Shown in pieces: positions 1 through 7,663 of a stretch of 64,000 nucleotides of DNA (positions within the stretch are counted from its first letter, which is position 1; each line of letters begins with the position of its first letter). The notes under the pieces are model-generated. The model was not told where the DNA came from. It searched no databases and saw only the letters and a program-made list of their open reading frames with translations. Source of the DNA: Actinomadura alba (lineage in GTDB: Bacteria > Actinomycetota > Actinomycetes > Streptosporangiales > Streptosporangiaceae); assembly GCF_014323705.1 (NCBI RefSeq), contig NZ_JABVEC010000019.1:105767-169766 (forward strand), given 5' to 3'. The translations under genes were made by a program, and so were the position numbers.

Positions 1-58
1 CGGGAGGGGCCCGTTCGCCCCGGCAGGGGCTCGCCCGCGGGCAGAGCCACCGCCGCGT

Positions 59-634
59 TCAGCGCGGGGTGCGCAGTCCCGAGATCACCATGTGGATGAG
101 CAGCTCATAGCTCTCGTCGAGCTTCTCGGGGAGGCCGAAGCCCCCGGCGGCCTCCAGGACCGCGAAGCCGTGCGCTGCCGAGCGCAGGCTCCGGGCGGCG
201 TGGATCGCCTCGCCGCCCTCCAGCCCGTACGCCCGCAGCGCGGCGAGCATGATGTCGACCAGCCGCTGCCCGGCCTCGATCCGCCGCCGCCCGGATTCGA
301 CCACGCCGGGGTCGGCCTCCTGCATCATGGCCGAATAGCGGCCGGGATGATCCACGACGTAGGAGCGGTAGGCCTTCATCAGGGCACGCAGCGCGTCGTC
401 GCCGGACCGGCCGAGCACGGCCTCGCCGGCCCGGTCGGAGATCTCGTCCATGATCCGTATCGACACCAGCGCCCGCAGCTCGGTCAGGTTGCGCACGTGC
501 TTGTAGAGCGAGGGAGTCGCCACGCCCGCGCGGCCCGCCACCGCGGCGAGGGTCAGTGCCCCGGCACCGCCCTCGTCGACGAGGTCGAGGGCTACGTCGA
601 CGACGGCGTCGGGCGACAGCCCGGCTCTAGGCAA
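59..634 (-). CDS. TetR/AcrR family transcriptional regulator
   Basis: 191-aa repressor-type regulator. The N-terminal TetR helix-turn-helix lies at about residues 5-55 and ends in the typical LYKHVRN recognition-helix region. The C-terminal half resembles the WHG-type ligand domain (TetR_C_33). The start is TTG, supported by AGGAG about 7 nt upstream, and overlaps the 3' end of the upstream hydrolase gene by 8 bp, so the two are translationally coupled. An operator-like double dyad lies before the hydrolase gene, so autoregulation of the two-gene operon is likely. The ligand is unknown; it may be the substrate or product of the hydrolase. Confidence 0.9.
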   Translation of the reverse strand: MPRAGLSPDAVVDVALDLVDEGGAGALTLAAVAGRAGVATPSLYKHVRNLTELRALVSIRIMDEISDRAGEAVLGRSGDDALRALMKAYRSYVVDHPGRYSAMMQEADPGVVESGRRRIEAGQRLVDIMLAALRAYGLEGGEAIHAARSLRSAAHGFAVLEAAGGFGLPEKLDESYELLIHMVISGLRTPR

Positions 635-1457
635 CGGCGTTCTCCTCGAGAAAGGGCAGGGCGGCGTCGGCGACCTGGCCGGGGAACTGGGCGTGCGGGT
701 AGTGGCCCCCGCCCTCGATCATCGCGATCGTACCGACCCCGGCGGGCATGGCCGCTGCGATGGCCTCGGCCTCGGCACGCGGGTCGGGGAAGTCGGGGTC
801 GAGCGTGCCCATGACCACCAGGGCCGGGCACCGGACGCCGGGGAGCCGGGCCTCCGCGTCGGCTGCGGACGACATCCCCATCGCGGCGGCGGCCGCCATC
901 CGGCCCGGCTCGCGCAGATTGGCCTTGAGCGCCCGTACGTAGTCGTCGAAGTCGGCGGGCCGCACCCCCGGGTAGGCGAGGCGAAGGTAACGGCCCCAGA
1001 GGGCGGTGTTGCGCAGGAGCAGAGCACCGGCGATCAGCGTCATTCCCCGGACGAACCGCAGCGTGAGGTCGCGCGGCTTGAGCTTGGCCTTGCGGGTGCC
1101 GGGGTCGACCATGACGATGGCGCTGACCAGGGCCGGCTCCGCGGCCGCCGCGATCACCGCGGAACCGCCGCTGAACGAGGCGCCGATGATGACCGCCGGG
1201 CCGCCCAGGTGGCGGATCAGTGCGAGCAGGTCGCCCGCGGTGTCGGCACGGGAGTGGGAGCTCCAGCCGGTGCTCGACTCGCCGTGGCCGCGAAGATCAA
1301 CCGTGGCGACCCGGTGGCCGGCCTCGACGAGCTTCGGCGCGAGGAAGCGGAACGCCCCGCGAACGTCCGCCAGCCCCGGTGCCAGCACGACCAGCGACCC
1401 TTCGCCGGTGACGTCGTAGGCGATCCGACCGCCCTCGATGTCCAGGAACTCGGTCAT
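627..1457 (-). CDS. Alpha/beta hydrolase
   Basis: 276-aa alpha/beta-hydrolase fold enzyme. Visible elements are the oxyanion-loop region VVLAPGLAD (about residues 23-31), the nucleophile elbow GASFSGG with probable catalytic Ser96, an acid after strand 7 (MGTLDPDFP) and catalytic His252 in GGGHYPH. The start at 1457 is chosen because GGAGG sits 6 nt upstream; an upstream in-frame ATG at 1469 lacks such a site. It is the first gene of an operon with the TetR gene, which overlaps its stop. The substrate is unknown; an ester, lactone or similar is possible. Confidence 0.88.
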   Translation of the reverse strand: MTEFLDIEGGRIAYDVTGEGSLVVLAPGLADVRGAFRFLAPKLVEAGHRVATVDLRGHGESSTGWSSHSRADTAGDLLALIRHLGGPAVIIGASFSGGSAVIAAAAEPALVSAIVMVDPGTRKAKLKPRDLTLRFVRGMTLIAGALLLRNTALWGRYLRLAYPGVRPADFDDYVRALKANLREPGRMAAAAAMGMSSAADAEARLPGVRCPALVVMGTLDPDFPDPRAEAEAIAAAMPAGVGTIAMIEGGGHYPHAQFPGQVADAALPFLEENAVA

Positions 1458-1489
1458 CGCAACCTCCATAGCCGCAAAGTTCAGCCTGA

Positions 1490-1514
1490 TAGCTGAAAAG
1501 CTAATGGAGTTAGC
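1490..1514 (-). promoter_or_regulatory. Double dyad operator, probably bound by the TetR protein
   Basis: Two overlapping perfect inverted repeats lie 33-57 nt upstream of the hydrolase start: TAGCT-gaaa-AGCTA (1490-1503) and GCTAA-tggag-TTAGC (1500-1514). Overlapping dyads just before a tetR-containing operon are typical of TetR self-repression. The dyads are seen directly; the binding protein is inferred. Confidence 0.6.
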
Positions 1515-1547
1515 CGACCTCCGTCAAGGGGCGATGAGGTCCCGAGG

Positions 1548-2423
1548 TCAGCCGTCGAAGCTCGCGAAGTACGAGGCCGCCATGTCCTCGTCCGCGTGGC
1601 CCTGCGCCGCCGCCCGGCGGAAGCGCTCGGCCCCCGCGGCGGCCACGTCCATCCGGACGCCCGCCCGCTCGCCCGCGGCGACGATCAGACGGGCGTCCTT
1701 CTCGGCCGTGCCCGTCGCGAAGCTCGGGGTGAGGTCGCCGCCGAGGATCGCGGCCGCCTTCACCCGCAGATAGCCGTTGTCCAGCGGCCCGCCGGCGATG
1801 ATGCCCAGGAAGTCCTGCGGATCCACGTCTAGGCCCTTGGCGAGCGCCAGCGCCTCGGCGGTGCCGTTCGTGATCGCGAGCACCCAGCTGTTGGCGACGA
1901 GCTTGAGGCGGGTCGCGCCGCCGGTCGCGCCGTCGTCACCGGCCCAGATCGTACGGCTGCCGACCGCGTCGAAGACGGGGGCGAGAGCGGCACGCGCCTC
2001 GTCCGGGCCGGCGGCGAGCACCAGCAACTGCCCGTTCTCCGCGGGCTGCCGGGTGCCGAGCACGGGCGCGTCGACGAAGATCAGCCCATGATCACGGGCG
2101 AGGCCCGCGAGTTCCGGCAGGGCGTCGAGGCCGACGGTGGAGCACTGCGCCCACACGGCGCCCCGGCGCAGCGCGGGGGCCGCCCGCCGCATCACCTCAT
2201 CGACCGAGGGGCCGTCGTGCAGCATCGTCAGCACGACGTCGGCACCGTCCACGGCCTCCGCCGGCGTGTCCGCGACCCGCGCTCCGTCGTCCGCGATCGG
2301 CTCGGCCTTGTCCTTGGTGCGGTTCCAGACTCGGACGTCGTGACCTGCCCGGGCGAGGTTGCGTGCCATCGCCGCGCCCATGATGCCGGTACCGAGGACC
2401 GCCACCGAGATCTTGTCGGTCAT
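1548..2423 (-). CDS. NAD(P)-dependent beta-hydroxyacid dehydrogenase (6PGDH/3-hydroxyisobutyrate type)
   Basis: 291-aa member of the 3-hydroxyisobutyrate dehydrogenase-related family. The N-terminal Rossmann motif GTGIMGAAMARNL starts at about residue 9, followed by VWNRT, whose Arg after strand 2 suggests NADP preference. The substrate loop DAPVLGTRQPAENG replaces the usual DAPVSGG and matches the subgroup with altered substrate choice. The catalytic Lys is in KLVANSW. The start at 2423 is supported by GGGAGAG about 9 nt upstream. It is a single gene, divergent from the VOC gene. The physiological substrate is unknown. Confidence 0.88.
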   Translation of the reverse strand: MTDKISVAVLGTGIMGAAMARNLARAGHDVRVWNRTKDKAEPIADDGARVADTPAEAVDGADVVLTMLHDGPSVDEVMRRAAPALRRGAVWAQCSTVGLDALPELAGLARDHGLIFVDAPVLGTRQPAENGQLLVLAAGPDEARAALAPVFDAVGSRTIWAGDDGATGGATRLKLVANSWVLAITNGTAEALALAKGLDVDPQDFLGIIAGGPLDNGYLRVKAAAILGGDLTPSFATGTAEKDARLIVAAGERAGVRMDVAAAGAERFRRAAAQGHADEDMAASYFASFDG

Positions 2424-2536
2424 GAACGGATCTCTCCCTGCTGCGTCGGGGACTTTCACAGTGAAGCACCAGCTGACCGAGGCCGTTCCGCCGCCCCGCC
2501 GGGCCACGCCCCCGTGGACCTTGACATGATCATCCG

Positions 2537-2941
2537 ATGTCGCACCTCGGACTCGTGACCATCGTCGTGCGCGACTACGACGAGGCCATCTCGTTCTACG
2601 TCGGCGCCCTCGACTTCGAACTGCGCGAGGACACCCGGCTGGACGAGCGCAAGCGCTGGGTCGTCGTCGCCCCGCGCGGTGCGCGCGAGACCGGGGTGCT
2701 GCTCGCCCGGGCGGCGAACGCCCGCCAGAAGGCTCGGGTGGGCGAGCAGACCGGCGGCCGGGTCGGCCTGTTCCTCTACACCGAGGACTTCGACTACGAC
2801 TACACGCGCATGACGGCGAGGGGGGTCACGTTCCTGGAGGCCCCGCGTGAGGAGCGCTACGGAAAGGTCGCCGTGTTCGAGGATCTGTACGGCAACCGCT
2901 GGGACCTCATCCAGCCCTATCACGACGTCGTACGGAGCTGA
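2537..2941 (+). CDS. VOC family (glyoxalase/dioxygenase-fold) protein
   Basis: 134-aa single-domain vicinal-oxygen-chelate protein. The N-terminal beta-alpha-beta module (VTIVVRDYDEAISFYV) is followed by the C-terminal module ending FEDLYGNRWDLIQP, the characteristic last strands of glyoxalase/bleomycin-resistance folds. The family includes lactoylglutathione lyase, extradiol dioxygenases and resistance proteins, and sequence does not say which applies. No strong Shine-Dalgarno precedes the ATG. A TTGACA lies about 20 nt upstream, so a very short leader is possible. Convergent with the following reductase gene. Confidence 0.85.
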   Translation: MSHLGLVTIVVRDYDEAISFYVGALDFELREDTRLDERKRWVVVAPRGARETGVLLARAANARQKARVGEQTGGRVGLFLYTEDFDYDYTRMTARGVTFLEAPREERYGKVAVFEDLYGNRWDLIQPYHDVVRS

Positions 2942-2979
2942 GCCGGGGCAGAGCCCGTCGGCCCGCCCCAGCCGATGGA

Positions 2980-3957
2980 TCAGACGCTGACGATCATCTT
3001 GCCGGTGTTGCCCCCGCGCAACATCGTCAGGAAGGCGTCGACGATGTCGGTGATCCCGTCGACGACGGTCTGGTCCACGACCACCCGCCCGCTCCGCAGG
3101 TGCGGCGCGAGGAACTCCTCGAGTTCGGGTTGCAGGTGCCGGTGGTCGCGAACGAGGAAGCCCTCCAGGCGCAACTGTTTGCCGACGACGTCGAACAGAT
3201 TGCGAGGCGCGGCCGGGGCCGTCACGGCGTTGTACTGCGCCACCGCACCGCACCAGGCGATCCGGCCATGGTCGCGCATCGCGGTGATCGCCGCCTCCAG
3301 ATGGTCGCCGCCGACGTTGTCGAAGTACACGTCGAGCCCGTCGGGAGCCTCGGCGGTGAGCCGGGCGGCCAGGTCACCGGCGGTGTAGTCGACGGCCGCG
3401 TCGAAGCCCAGGGTGTTGACCAGATGCTCGGCCTTGGCCGCCGACCCGGTGCTGCCGATCACCCGGCGGGCCCCGAGCAGGCGGGCGATCTGGCCGGCCG
3501 CGCTGCCGACCCCTCCCGCGGCGGCCGAGATGAACACCGTCTCGTCCGGCCGCAGCCGTGCGATCTTTGTGAGCCCGACGTACGCGGACAGGCCGGTACC
3601 GCCGAGCACGCCGAGGTACGCCGTGATCGGGACGCCCGGCGGCTCGGGAAGGACGCGGGCCTCGTCCGGCGTGATGATCGCGTGGCTGCGCCAGCCCTGC
3701 CGGTGGAAGACCAGGTCTCCCGCCGTCAGGCCGGAGGCCCGGGAGTCGACCACGCGGCCGATCGAGCGGCCCTCCATGGGGACGCCGAGTTCACGGTCGT
3801 CCATCGCCTCCCGCATGTAGGGATCAACCGAGAGGTACATGTTCTCCACCAGGGCCTCGCCCGCCCCCGGTGTGGGGGTGGGGACCTCGGTGTAGGCGAA
3901 CTGGTCGGCGGTCGGCCAGCCATGGGGCCGAGCGATTTGATGCACGATGACGGACAT
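2980..3957 (-). CDS. NADP-dependent medium-chain oxidoreductase (CurA/leukotriene-B4-dehydrogenase-like)
   Basis: 325-aa zinc-independent MDR protein. The N-terminal GroES-like part contains NMYLSVDPYMREAMDD, diagnostic of the LTB4DH/CurA/2-alkenal reductase subgroup. The nucleotide-binding motif is AAAGGVGSAAGQIA, and the C-terminal GGNTGKMIV is also typical. Such enzymes reduce double bonds in alpha,beta-unsaturated ketones or aldehydes using NADPH. The ATG at 3957 is chosen over a TTG at 3969 because GGATCAGG lies just upstream of the ATG. It follows a DUF4291 gene (stop to start 44 nt, same strand), which may or may not be co-transcribed. Confidence 0.88.
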   Translation of the reverse strand: MSVIVHQIARPHGWPTADQFAYTEVPTPTPGAGEALVENMYLSVDPYMREAMDDRELGVPMEGRSIGRVVDSRASGLTAGDLVFHRQGWRSHAIITPDEARVLPEPPGVPITAYLGVLGGTGLSAYVGLTKIARLRPDETVFISAAAGGVGSAAGQIARLLGARRVIGSTGSAAKAEHLVNTLGFDAAVDYTAGDLAARLTAEAPDGLDVYFDNVGGDHLEAAITAMRDHGRIAWCGAVAQYNAVTAPAAPRNLFDVVGKQLRLEGFLVRDHRHLQPELEEFLAPHLRSGRVVVDQTVVDGITDIVDAFLTMLRGGNTGKMIVSV

Positions 3958-4001
3958 GACCTGATCCAACCCGACGTCCGTCGTGCTCCGCCCACCGGCC
4001 C

Positions 4002-4595
4002 TTAGAGATCCGCGCCGATCCTCCCGGCGAGTTCAGGGGCGAGGGGATAGACGAGTTCGCGGGGCAGCAGTTCCTTGGCCTTGGCGGTGGCACCTTCGTG
4101 GGCCAGCCCATGGATCTTGCGAACGAGCGGGGTGAGGTCCTCGATGCCGGTGATCCAGTCGTCGGCGTACCGGTCGATGACGTGGCGGCTGAGCCCGACC
4201 TGAATGCTCCGGGCCTCAAGCGACCCCCCGCGCAGCATCCGTTCCGGGTCCCACTGCACGCGCACCCGAGCCCGCGCGAACGCGGCCCGCCACTCCTCGG
4301 TGCCGCGGTAGACCCGCCGGTCGGCGTGCGTGAGAACGGCCTGCGAGAGCGCCTCCTCCCAGCCCTCGCGAGTGATGCGGACCGCCAGGATCATCTCCTG
4401 TCCCGGCTTGCGGGCCCAGTTGCTGCGCTCCATCAGCCAGAGGAACGACGGCTTGATCCAGGTCATCCGGGCCCGGGAGAAGGGCGGAACGAACCGCCCG
4501 TGCTCGAGCGCCGGCCGGGCGATCTCAGGTCGGTAGGCCTGATAGACCACGATGGACTCCCGGTCGTAGTCGGCCCTGATCTCGTGCGTCCGCAT
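4002..4595 (-). CDS. DUF4291 domain-containing protein
   Basis: 197-aa protein that is DUF4291 over nearly its whole length. Family-typical blocks are IRADYDRESIVVYQAYRPEIA at the N-terminus, RMTWIKPSFLWLMERSNWA in the middle and RSIQVGLSR later. The function of the family is unknown. A GTG at 4655 in the same frame would add 20 residues; the ATG just before RTHEIRADYD matches where the family begins. The long hairpin at 4663-4725 separates it from the DUF4190 gene upstream, so it probably has its own promoter. Confidence 0.85.
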   Translation of the reverse strand: MRTHEIRADYDRESIVVYQAYRPEIARPALEHGRFVPPFSRARMTWIKPSFLWLMERSNWARKPGQEMILAVRITREGWEEALSQAVLTHADRRVYRGTEEWRAAFARARVRVQWDPERMLRGGSLEARSIQVGLSRHVIDRYADDWITGIEDLTPLVRKIHGLAHEGATAKAKELLPRELVYPLAPELAGRIGADL

Positions 4596-4662
4596 GGGCG
4601 TCACGATGTCGGCCCCGAGCGGCCGGATCAACCGGATTTTCCCGCCCCCGGTCACCGGCTCG

Positions 4663-4725
4663 CTCGCGGTCGACCGCCGGCCCCCGGCCCCCGGCCGGGA
4701 CTCATCTCCGGCGGCCGACCGCGAG
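4663..4725 (-). terminator. Long hairpin, likely terminator after the DUF4190 gene
   Basis: Arms 4663-4680 and 4708-4725 are reverse complements at 17 of 18 positions, with a 27-nt GC-rich loop. The hairpin sits 6 nt past the stop of the DUF4190 gene (minus strand). No U-tract is obvious, as is common in actinobacterial terminators. Confidence 0.6.
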
Positions 4726-4730
4726 AGGGG

Positions 4731-5390
4731 TCATGCCCTCGGAACCACCAGGCAGATGACCCTGCGGTCGCCGAGCCGCCAGCTGGCCTCCGTGGGGCGG
4801 ATGTACTGGATCCCGGACTGCTTGTCGGCCTGCTCACCCGACTTCTCGTACCGCTTGACGCAGGTGTCGCCGGCCTTGTCGTCGGCCACCTTCTCACCGG
4901 GCCACGAGCCCTGGGTGAGCTGGAAGATCGCGAAGACCTTGCCGCTGCCCGGCTGACCGCACGGCTGCGCCCGGACGTCGGAGACCTCCGCCGCGTTGAT
5001 CTGCGCCACGCAGTCGCCGACCTTGAGCTTGTCCGGCGCCGCCTGCGCCGGCTTGGTGATCTGCCCCTGCGCGTCCCGCTCCGGCTCCGGCGACGAGGCC
5101 GCCATGGCGCCGATGACGCCGAGGCCGACCGCCCACGCGGCCGACAGCGTCAGCCCCGCGATGACCAGGCCCTTGCCCTTCTGTCCCCGCCGTGCGGTGC
5201 GTGAGAGCGCGAGAACGCCGATCACCAGGTTCATCGGGATCGTGATCACCAGAAAGCCCGCGATCCCGAGAACGAGCGACGCGACGGCCATCCCGCTAGT
5301 GGTGCGAGCAGGTGGCCCCCCGGCCGGTCCGGTGGGAGCCGGACCGGGTGCCGTGGGTGCGGCGTAGCCGCTGGAATCGTTGATCGACAT
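4731..5390 (-). CDS. DUF4190 / septum-formation-domain membrane protein
   Basis: 219-aa protein. A Pro/Ala/Gly-rich disordered N-terminus (about 1-40) is followed by two transmembrane helices of the DUF4190 type (MAVASLVLGIAGFLV... and GLVIAGLTLSAAWAVGLGVIG, about 42-105). The extracytoplasmic domain resembles the Septum_form family: LKVGDCV, conserved cysteines in QPCG and DTCV, and RRVICLV. The role is unknown; related proteins occur singly in many actinomycetes. The start at 5390 is supported by AGGAAGG about 13 nt upstream. Confidence 0.8.
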   Translation of the reverse strand: MSINDSSGYAAPTAPGPAPTGPAGGPPARTTSGMAVASLVLGIAGFLVITIPMNLVIGVLALSRTARRGQKGKGLVIAGLTLSAAWAVGLGVIGAMAASSPEPERDAQGQITKPAQAAPDKLKVGDCVAQINAAEVSDVRAQPCGQPGSGKVFAIFQLTQGSWPGEKVADDKAGDTCVKRYEKSGEQADKQSGIQYIRPTEASWRLGDRRVICLVVPRA

Positions 5391-5734
5391 AGTGGAACTG
5401 CACCTTCCTATCGTCACCGGCGGTTCGGCTTGAGGGCCTCCGGTCCCGCCGGCGTTCAGCCGTTTCAGGTCTCTCCGCGCCGGGCATGCGGAGGCTCAGC
5501 GAACTCGGCCAGGTGATCGCCTTGGGACGAGCACCCTGACCGCTACCGCCCGGCGCCGGTGGAAAGCCTCACTTCCCCGCCTGCCGGATCGCTGCCGTGT
5601 CCGTGCCGCTGAGTGCGATTCGGCTGCCGCAGTGACGTCAGCCCTGCTCACATGGGCTCGGGAGCCGCGCAACCGTTCCCCGGGGTCACGTCGAAATGGG
5701 CGGCAGAGGCGGCATCGGACGAAGTCGCCCACGC

Positions 5735-5755
5735 TCGTCCACAGCCTGTGGACAA
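5735..5755. promoter_or_regulatory. Inverted pair of DnaA-box-like sequences
   Basis: A perfect 8-bp dyad GTCCACAG-c-CTGTGGAC spans 5737-5753. Read outward it gives TTGTCCACA on the minus strand (5747-5755), identical to the actinobacterial DnaA-box consensus, and TCGTCCACA on the plus strand (one mismatch). No dnaA, dnaN or box cluster is nearby, so it is not an origin by itself. Confidence 0.35.
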
Positions 5756-5786
5756 CATGTTTTCGCCCGAGATTGATGATCTTGGC

Positions 5787-5882
5787 GGCCTAGTCGAGGC
5801 GATCCCGAAGAGCGCGGTGGGCAAGATCCTGCGCCGTGCCCTCCGCGATCCGCTCTGGGCCGGCGTCGATCGCGGCCGATGA
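5787..5882 (+). pseudogene. C-terminal remnant of an acyl-CoA synthetase (ANL superfamily)
   Basis: The open frame encodes GLVEAIPKSAVGKILRRALR followed by DPLWAGVDRGR and a stop. PKSAVGKILRRxLR is the A10 motif at the C-terminus of adenylate-forming acyl-CoA ligases and holds the catalytic lysine. DPLWAG-type tails follow it in fatty-acyl-CoA ligases. Nothing upstream in any frame resembles the remaining roughly 500 residues, so this is a deletion leftover of about 31 codons. Confidence 0.7.
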
Positions 5883-6113
5883 GCCGGCTCCTGAGCACTC
5901 CCACTCGTACGCGGCGTTCCAGCAGGTCAGCTGGCTCTCCGGCAGGAGCCCGCGTTTCCTAATATTTCGCGCGGGTTCCCCCACGCCGCGAATTCCGGGC
6001 ATGTACGGGGGGAATCATCGTCAGTGCACGAGGCAATCGCCGTGCCCGAGAGAGGGGAGCGTTCCCGACCTCGGCCGAGCACACTGCGGCACCCTTCACA
6101 CAGAGGAACCGAC

Positions 6114-6698
6114 GTGAGCGCCAACGCACGGACGACCACGACCACGACACCGAAGCGTGCGGAGAGCGCCTCGGCGTCACCCATCGCGACGAAGGCCGTC
6201 CTGGCCTTCGGGGGCGCCGTCACGGCCCTCGCCATCGCCGCCTGTGGCGGGGCGGAGGGCGCGCCTCCGGCACGCAATGTCGCCGCCGGCGCTCCGCAGG
6301 TCACCGCATCGGTGCCTACGGGAACGGCGGCCAAGCTCCCCGTGACCGAGGCCTTACGCAAGCAACTCGCCGACGCCTACTTCGCCAGCCAGAAGCACGC
6401 CTTCCCAAAGGGACGCCGCGAGAGGGTCATCGGCCCGACCAACATCAGTTACGGCATCGTCTGGGGCTTCGACAGGGTGCCCAAGACCTACTACGCGGTC
6501 GGCAGCACGGGCTTCACCAACTACAACATCAGCCGCCAGGGCGGCCCCCATGTCTGGCGCAAAGAAGGCGACGCCGACTGGACCTACCTGGGCGACACGG
6601 GACTCACGCCCTGCACCAAGGTTCCCCGCGAGCTCTACACCCTCTGGGGCTTCGATGCGAAATACGGCAGCTACAGCCAGTGCTCTCGGAGGTCATGA
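6114..6698 (+). CDS. Putative exported lipoprotein, unknown function
   Basis: 194-aa protein not recognised as a named family. An unusually long polar N-terminus (about 30 residues, Thr-rich) precedes a hydrophobic stretch ending LAIAAC (about residue 42), a plausible lipobox. After a Pro/Ala/Thr linker comes a compact C-terminal domain (about 85-194) rich in Trp/Tyr/Gly with FPKGRRERVIGPTNISYGIVWGFD and two cysteines. The GTG start is supported by GAGGAAC 8 nt upstream; an upstream ATG at 6024 has no such site. The last 6 bp overlap the convergent VOC fusion gene. Confidence 0.65.
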   Translation: MSANARTTTTTTPKRAESASASPIATKAVLAFGGAVTALAIAACGGAEGAPPARNVAAGAPQVTASVPTGTAAKLPVTEALRKQLADAYFASQKHAFPKGRRERVIGPTNISYGIVWGFDRVPKTYYAVGSTGFTNYNISRQGGPHVWRKEGDADWTYLGDTGLTPCTKVPRELYTLWGFDAKYGSYSQCSRRS

Positions 6699-7571
6699 GA
6701 TCGCGCCGGCCGTGGTGGCGGGCACGATGCGGTAGTCGCGCTGGAAGACCAGATTGTGCAGGTCGGCGGCCGCGATGCTCCTGAGCGTCGGCAGTTCGGC
6801 CGCGGCATCGCGCTGGTCGAACACGTTGAGGGGCCAGTTGCCGACGGTGCCGCCGCACAGGTGCGGGTGGTGGAAGGCATGGCCGTAGAACGCCTTGATG
6901 GTCACCGGGTCGATCCGGGCGTCCCGCTGCTGCGCCCAGGTCACGGTCCACGCCACCTCGAGCCCTCCGTCCGGTCCGCGTACGACCCCGGTGCCCTCCA
7001 CGGTTCCGGTGTCGAGCAGCAGGGTGCGGTTCAGCTCGGCGAGGGCCTGCCGCACGTACGGGTCGAGGTACCCGACGGCCCTGGCGAACACGGCCTCCTT
7101 GCCCTGCAGTGTGGTCTCACCGCCGTGGATCCCGTCGCGCAGATCGGCGAAGTGCCGGACCAGGGCCCGCAGGTGCGGCGGAGCGGGCGCTGATGACTGC
7201 GGCCCGGCGTGGAGGGGGTCTATGACACAGAAGCGATTCCCCTCGGTGTCGGCCAGCACCACGAAGTCCGGGTCCTCGGGGTAGAGGTCCCAGTCGACCC
7301 GTTCGGCGCCGATGGACACCAACCGGTCCACCTCGGCCGCCTGATCAACCGCGTCGGCGGCGTTCAGATCGATGTGGACGCGTGGATGATCCTGCGCGGG
7401 GGTCTCGCTGAGATCGAGGGCCAGCGCTGGACCGACGCCGTCACCGGGCACGAGAACGGCCCAGTCGTCGCGCACCGCCCCGCGAGGAACGTATCCGAGC
7501 GCCCGGCTCCAGAACTCCACCGCGCGCCGCACGTCCGCCGCCCCCAGCACGATCGTCTCGAGGTTCAGCAT
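6693..7571 (-). CDS. VOC-domain protein with an additional C-terminal domain
   Basis: 292 aa. Residues 1-122 form a complete glyoxalase-like VOC domain (METIVLGAADVRRAVEFWSRALGYV-type start, then DTEGNRFCVID). Residues 130-290 form a second domain that I do not recognise, containing LNRTLLLDTGTVEG, WTVTWAQQRDARIDPVTIKAFYGHAFHHPHL and VGNWPLNVF. The many His and Asp residues in the second domain suggest metal or substrate binding. The two halves could be separate proteins elsewhere. Divergent from the sulfite oxidase gene, with a promoter region of about 90 bp. Confidence 0.75.
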   Translation of the reverse strand: MLNLETIVLGAADVRRAVEFWSRALGYVPRGAVRDDWAVLVPGDGVGPALALDLSETPAQDHPRVHIDLNAADAVDQAAEVDRLVSIGAERVDWDLYPEDPDFVVLADTEGNRFCVIDPLHAGPQSSAPAPPHLRALVRHFADLRDGIHGGETTLQGKEAVFARAVGYLDPYVRQALAELNRTLLLDTGTVEGTGVVRGPDGGLEVAWTVTWAQQRDARIDPVTIKAFYGHAFHHPHLCGGTVGNWPLNVFDQRDAAAELPTLRSIAAADLHNLVFQRDYRIVPATTAGAIS

Positions 7572-7663
7572 GCCTCGATCCTCTCAGGCGCGGCGGTCCG
7601 CGGCCCAACGCTCCGACCGGCCCGGGGTGGTCGGACGCCGAGGTGGGCGGGTATCGACCTGTC

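Larger units (their letters stand above)
5391..6113. other. Non-coding/decayed 0.7-kb stretch
   Basis: No intact gene was found between the DUF4190 start and the lipoprotein gene. It contains a DnaA-box-like dyad (5735-5755) and the tail of an acyl-CoA ligase (5787-5882). The AT-rich patch around 5960-5970 (CCTAATATTTCG) may hold the promoter of the downstream gene. Confidence 0.5.

Noticed and set aside
92..1496. Long plus-strand open frames opposite the TetR and hydrolase genes
   Set aside because: They are Arg/Gly/His-rich antisense shadows of well-supported genes, as expected at this GC content.
2456..3253. 265-codon minus-strand frame over the VOC gene
   Set aside because: Composition is Arg/Asp/His-rich and it is antisense to a recognisable VOC protein; no RBS or family match.
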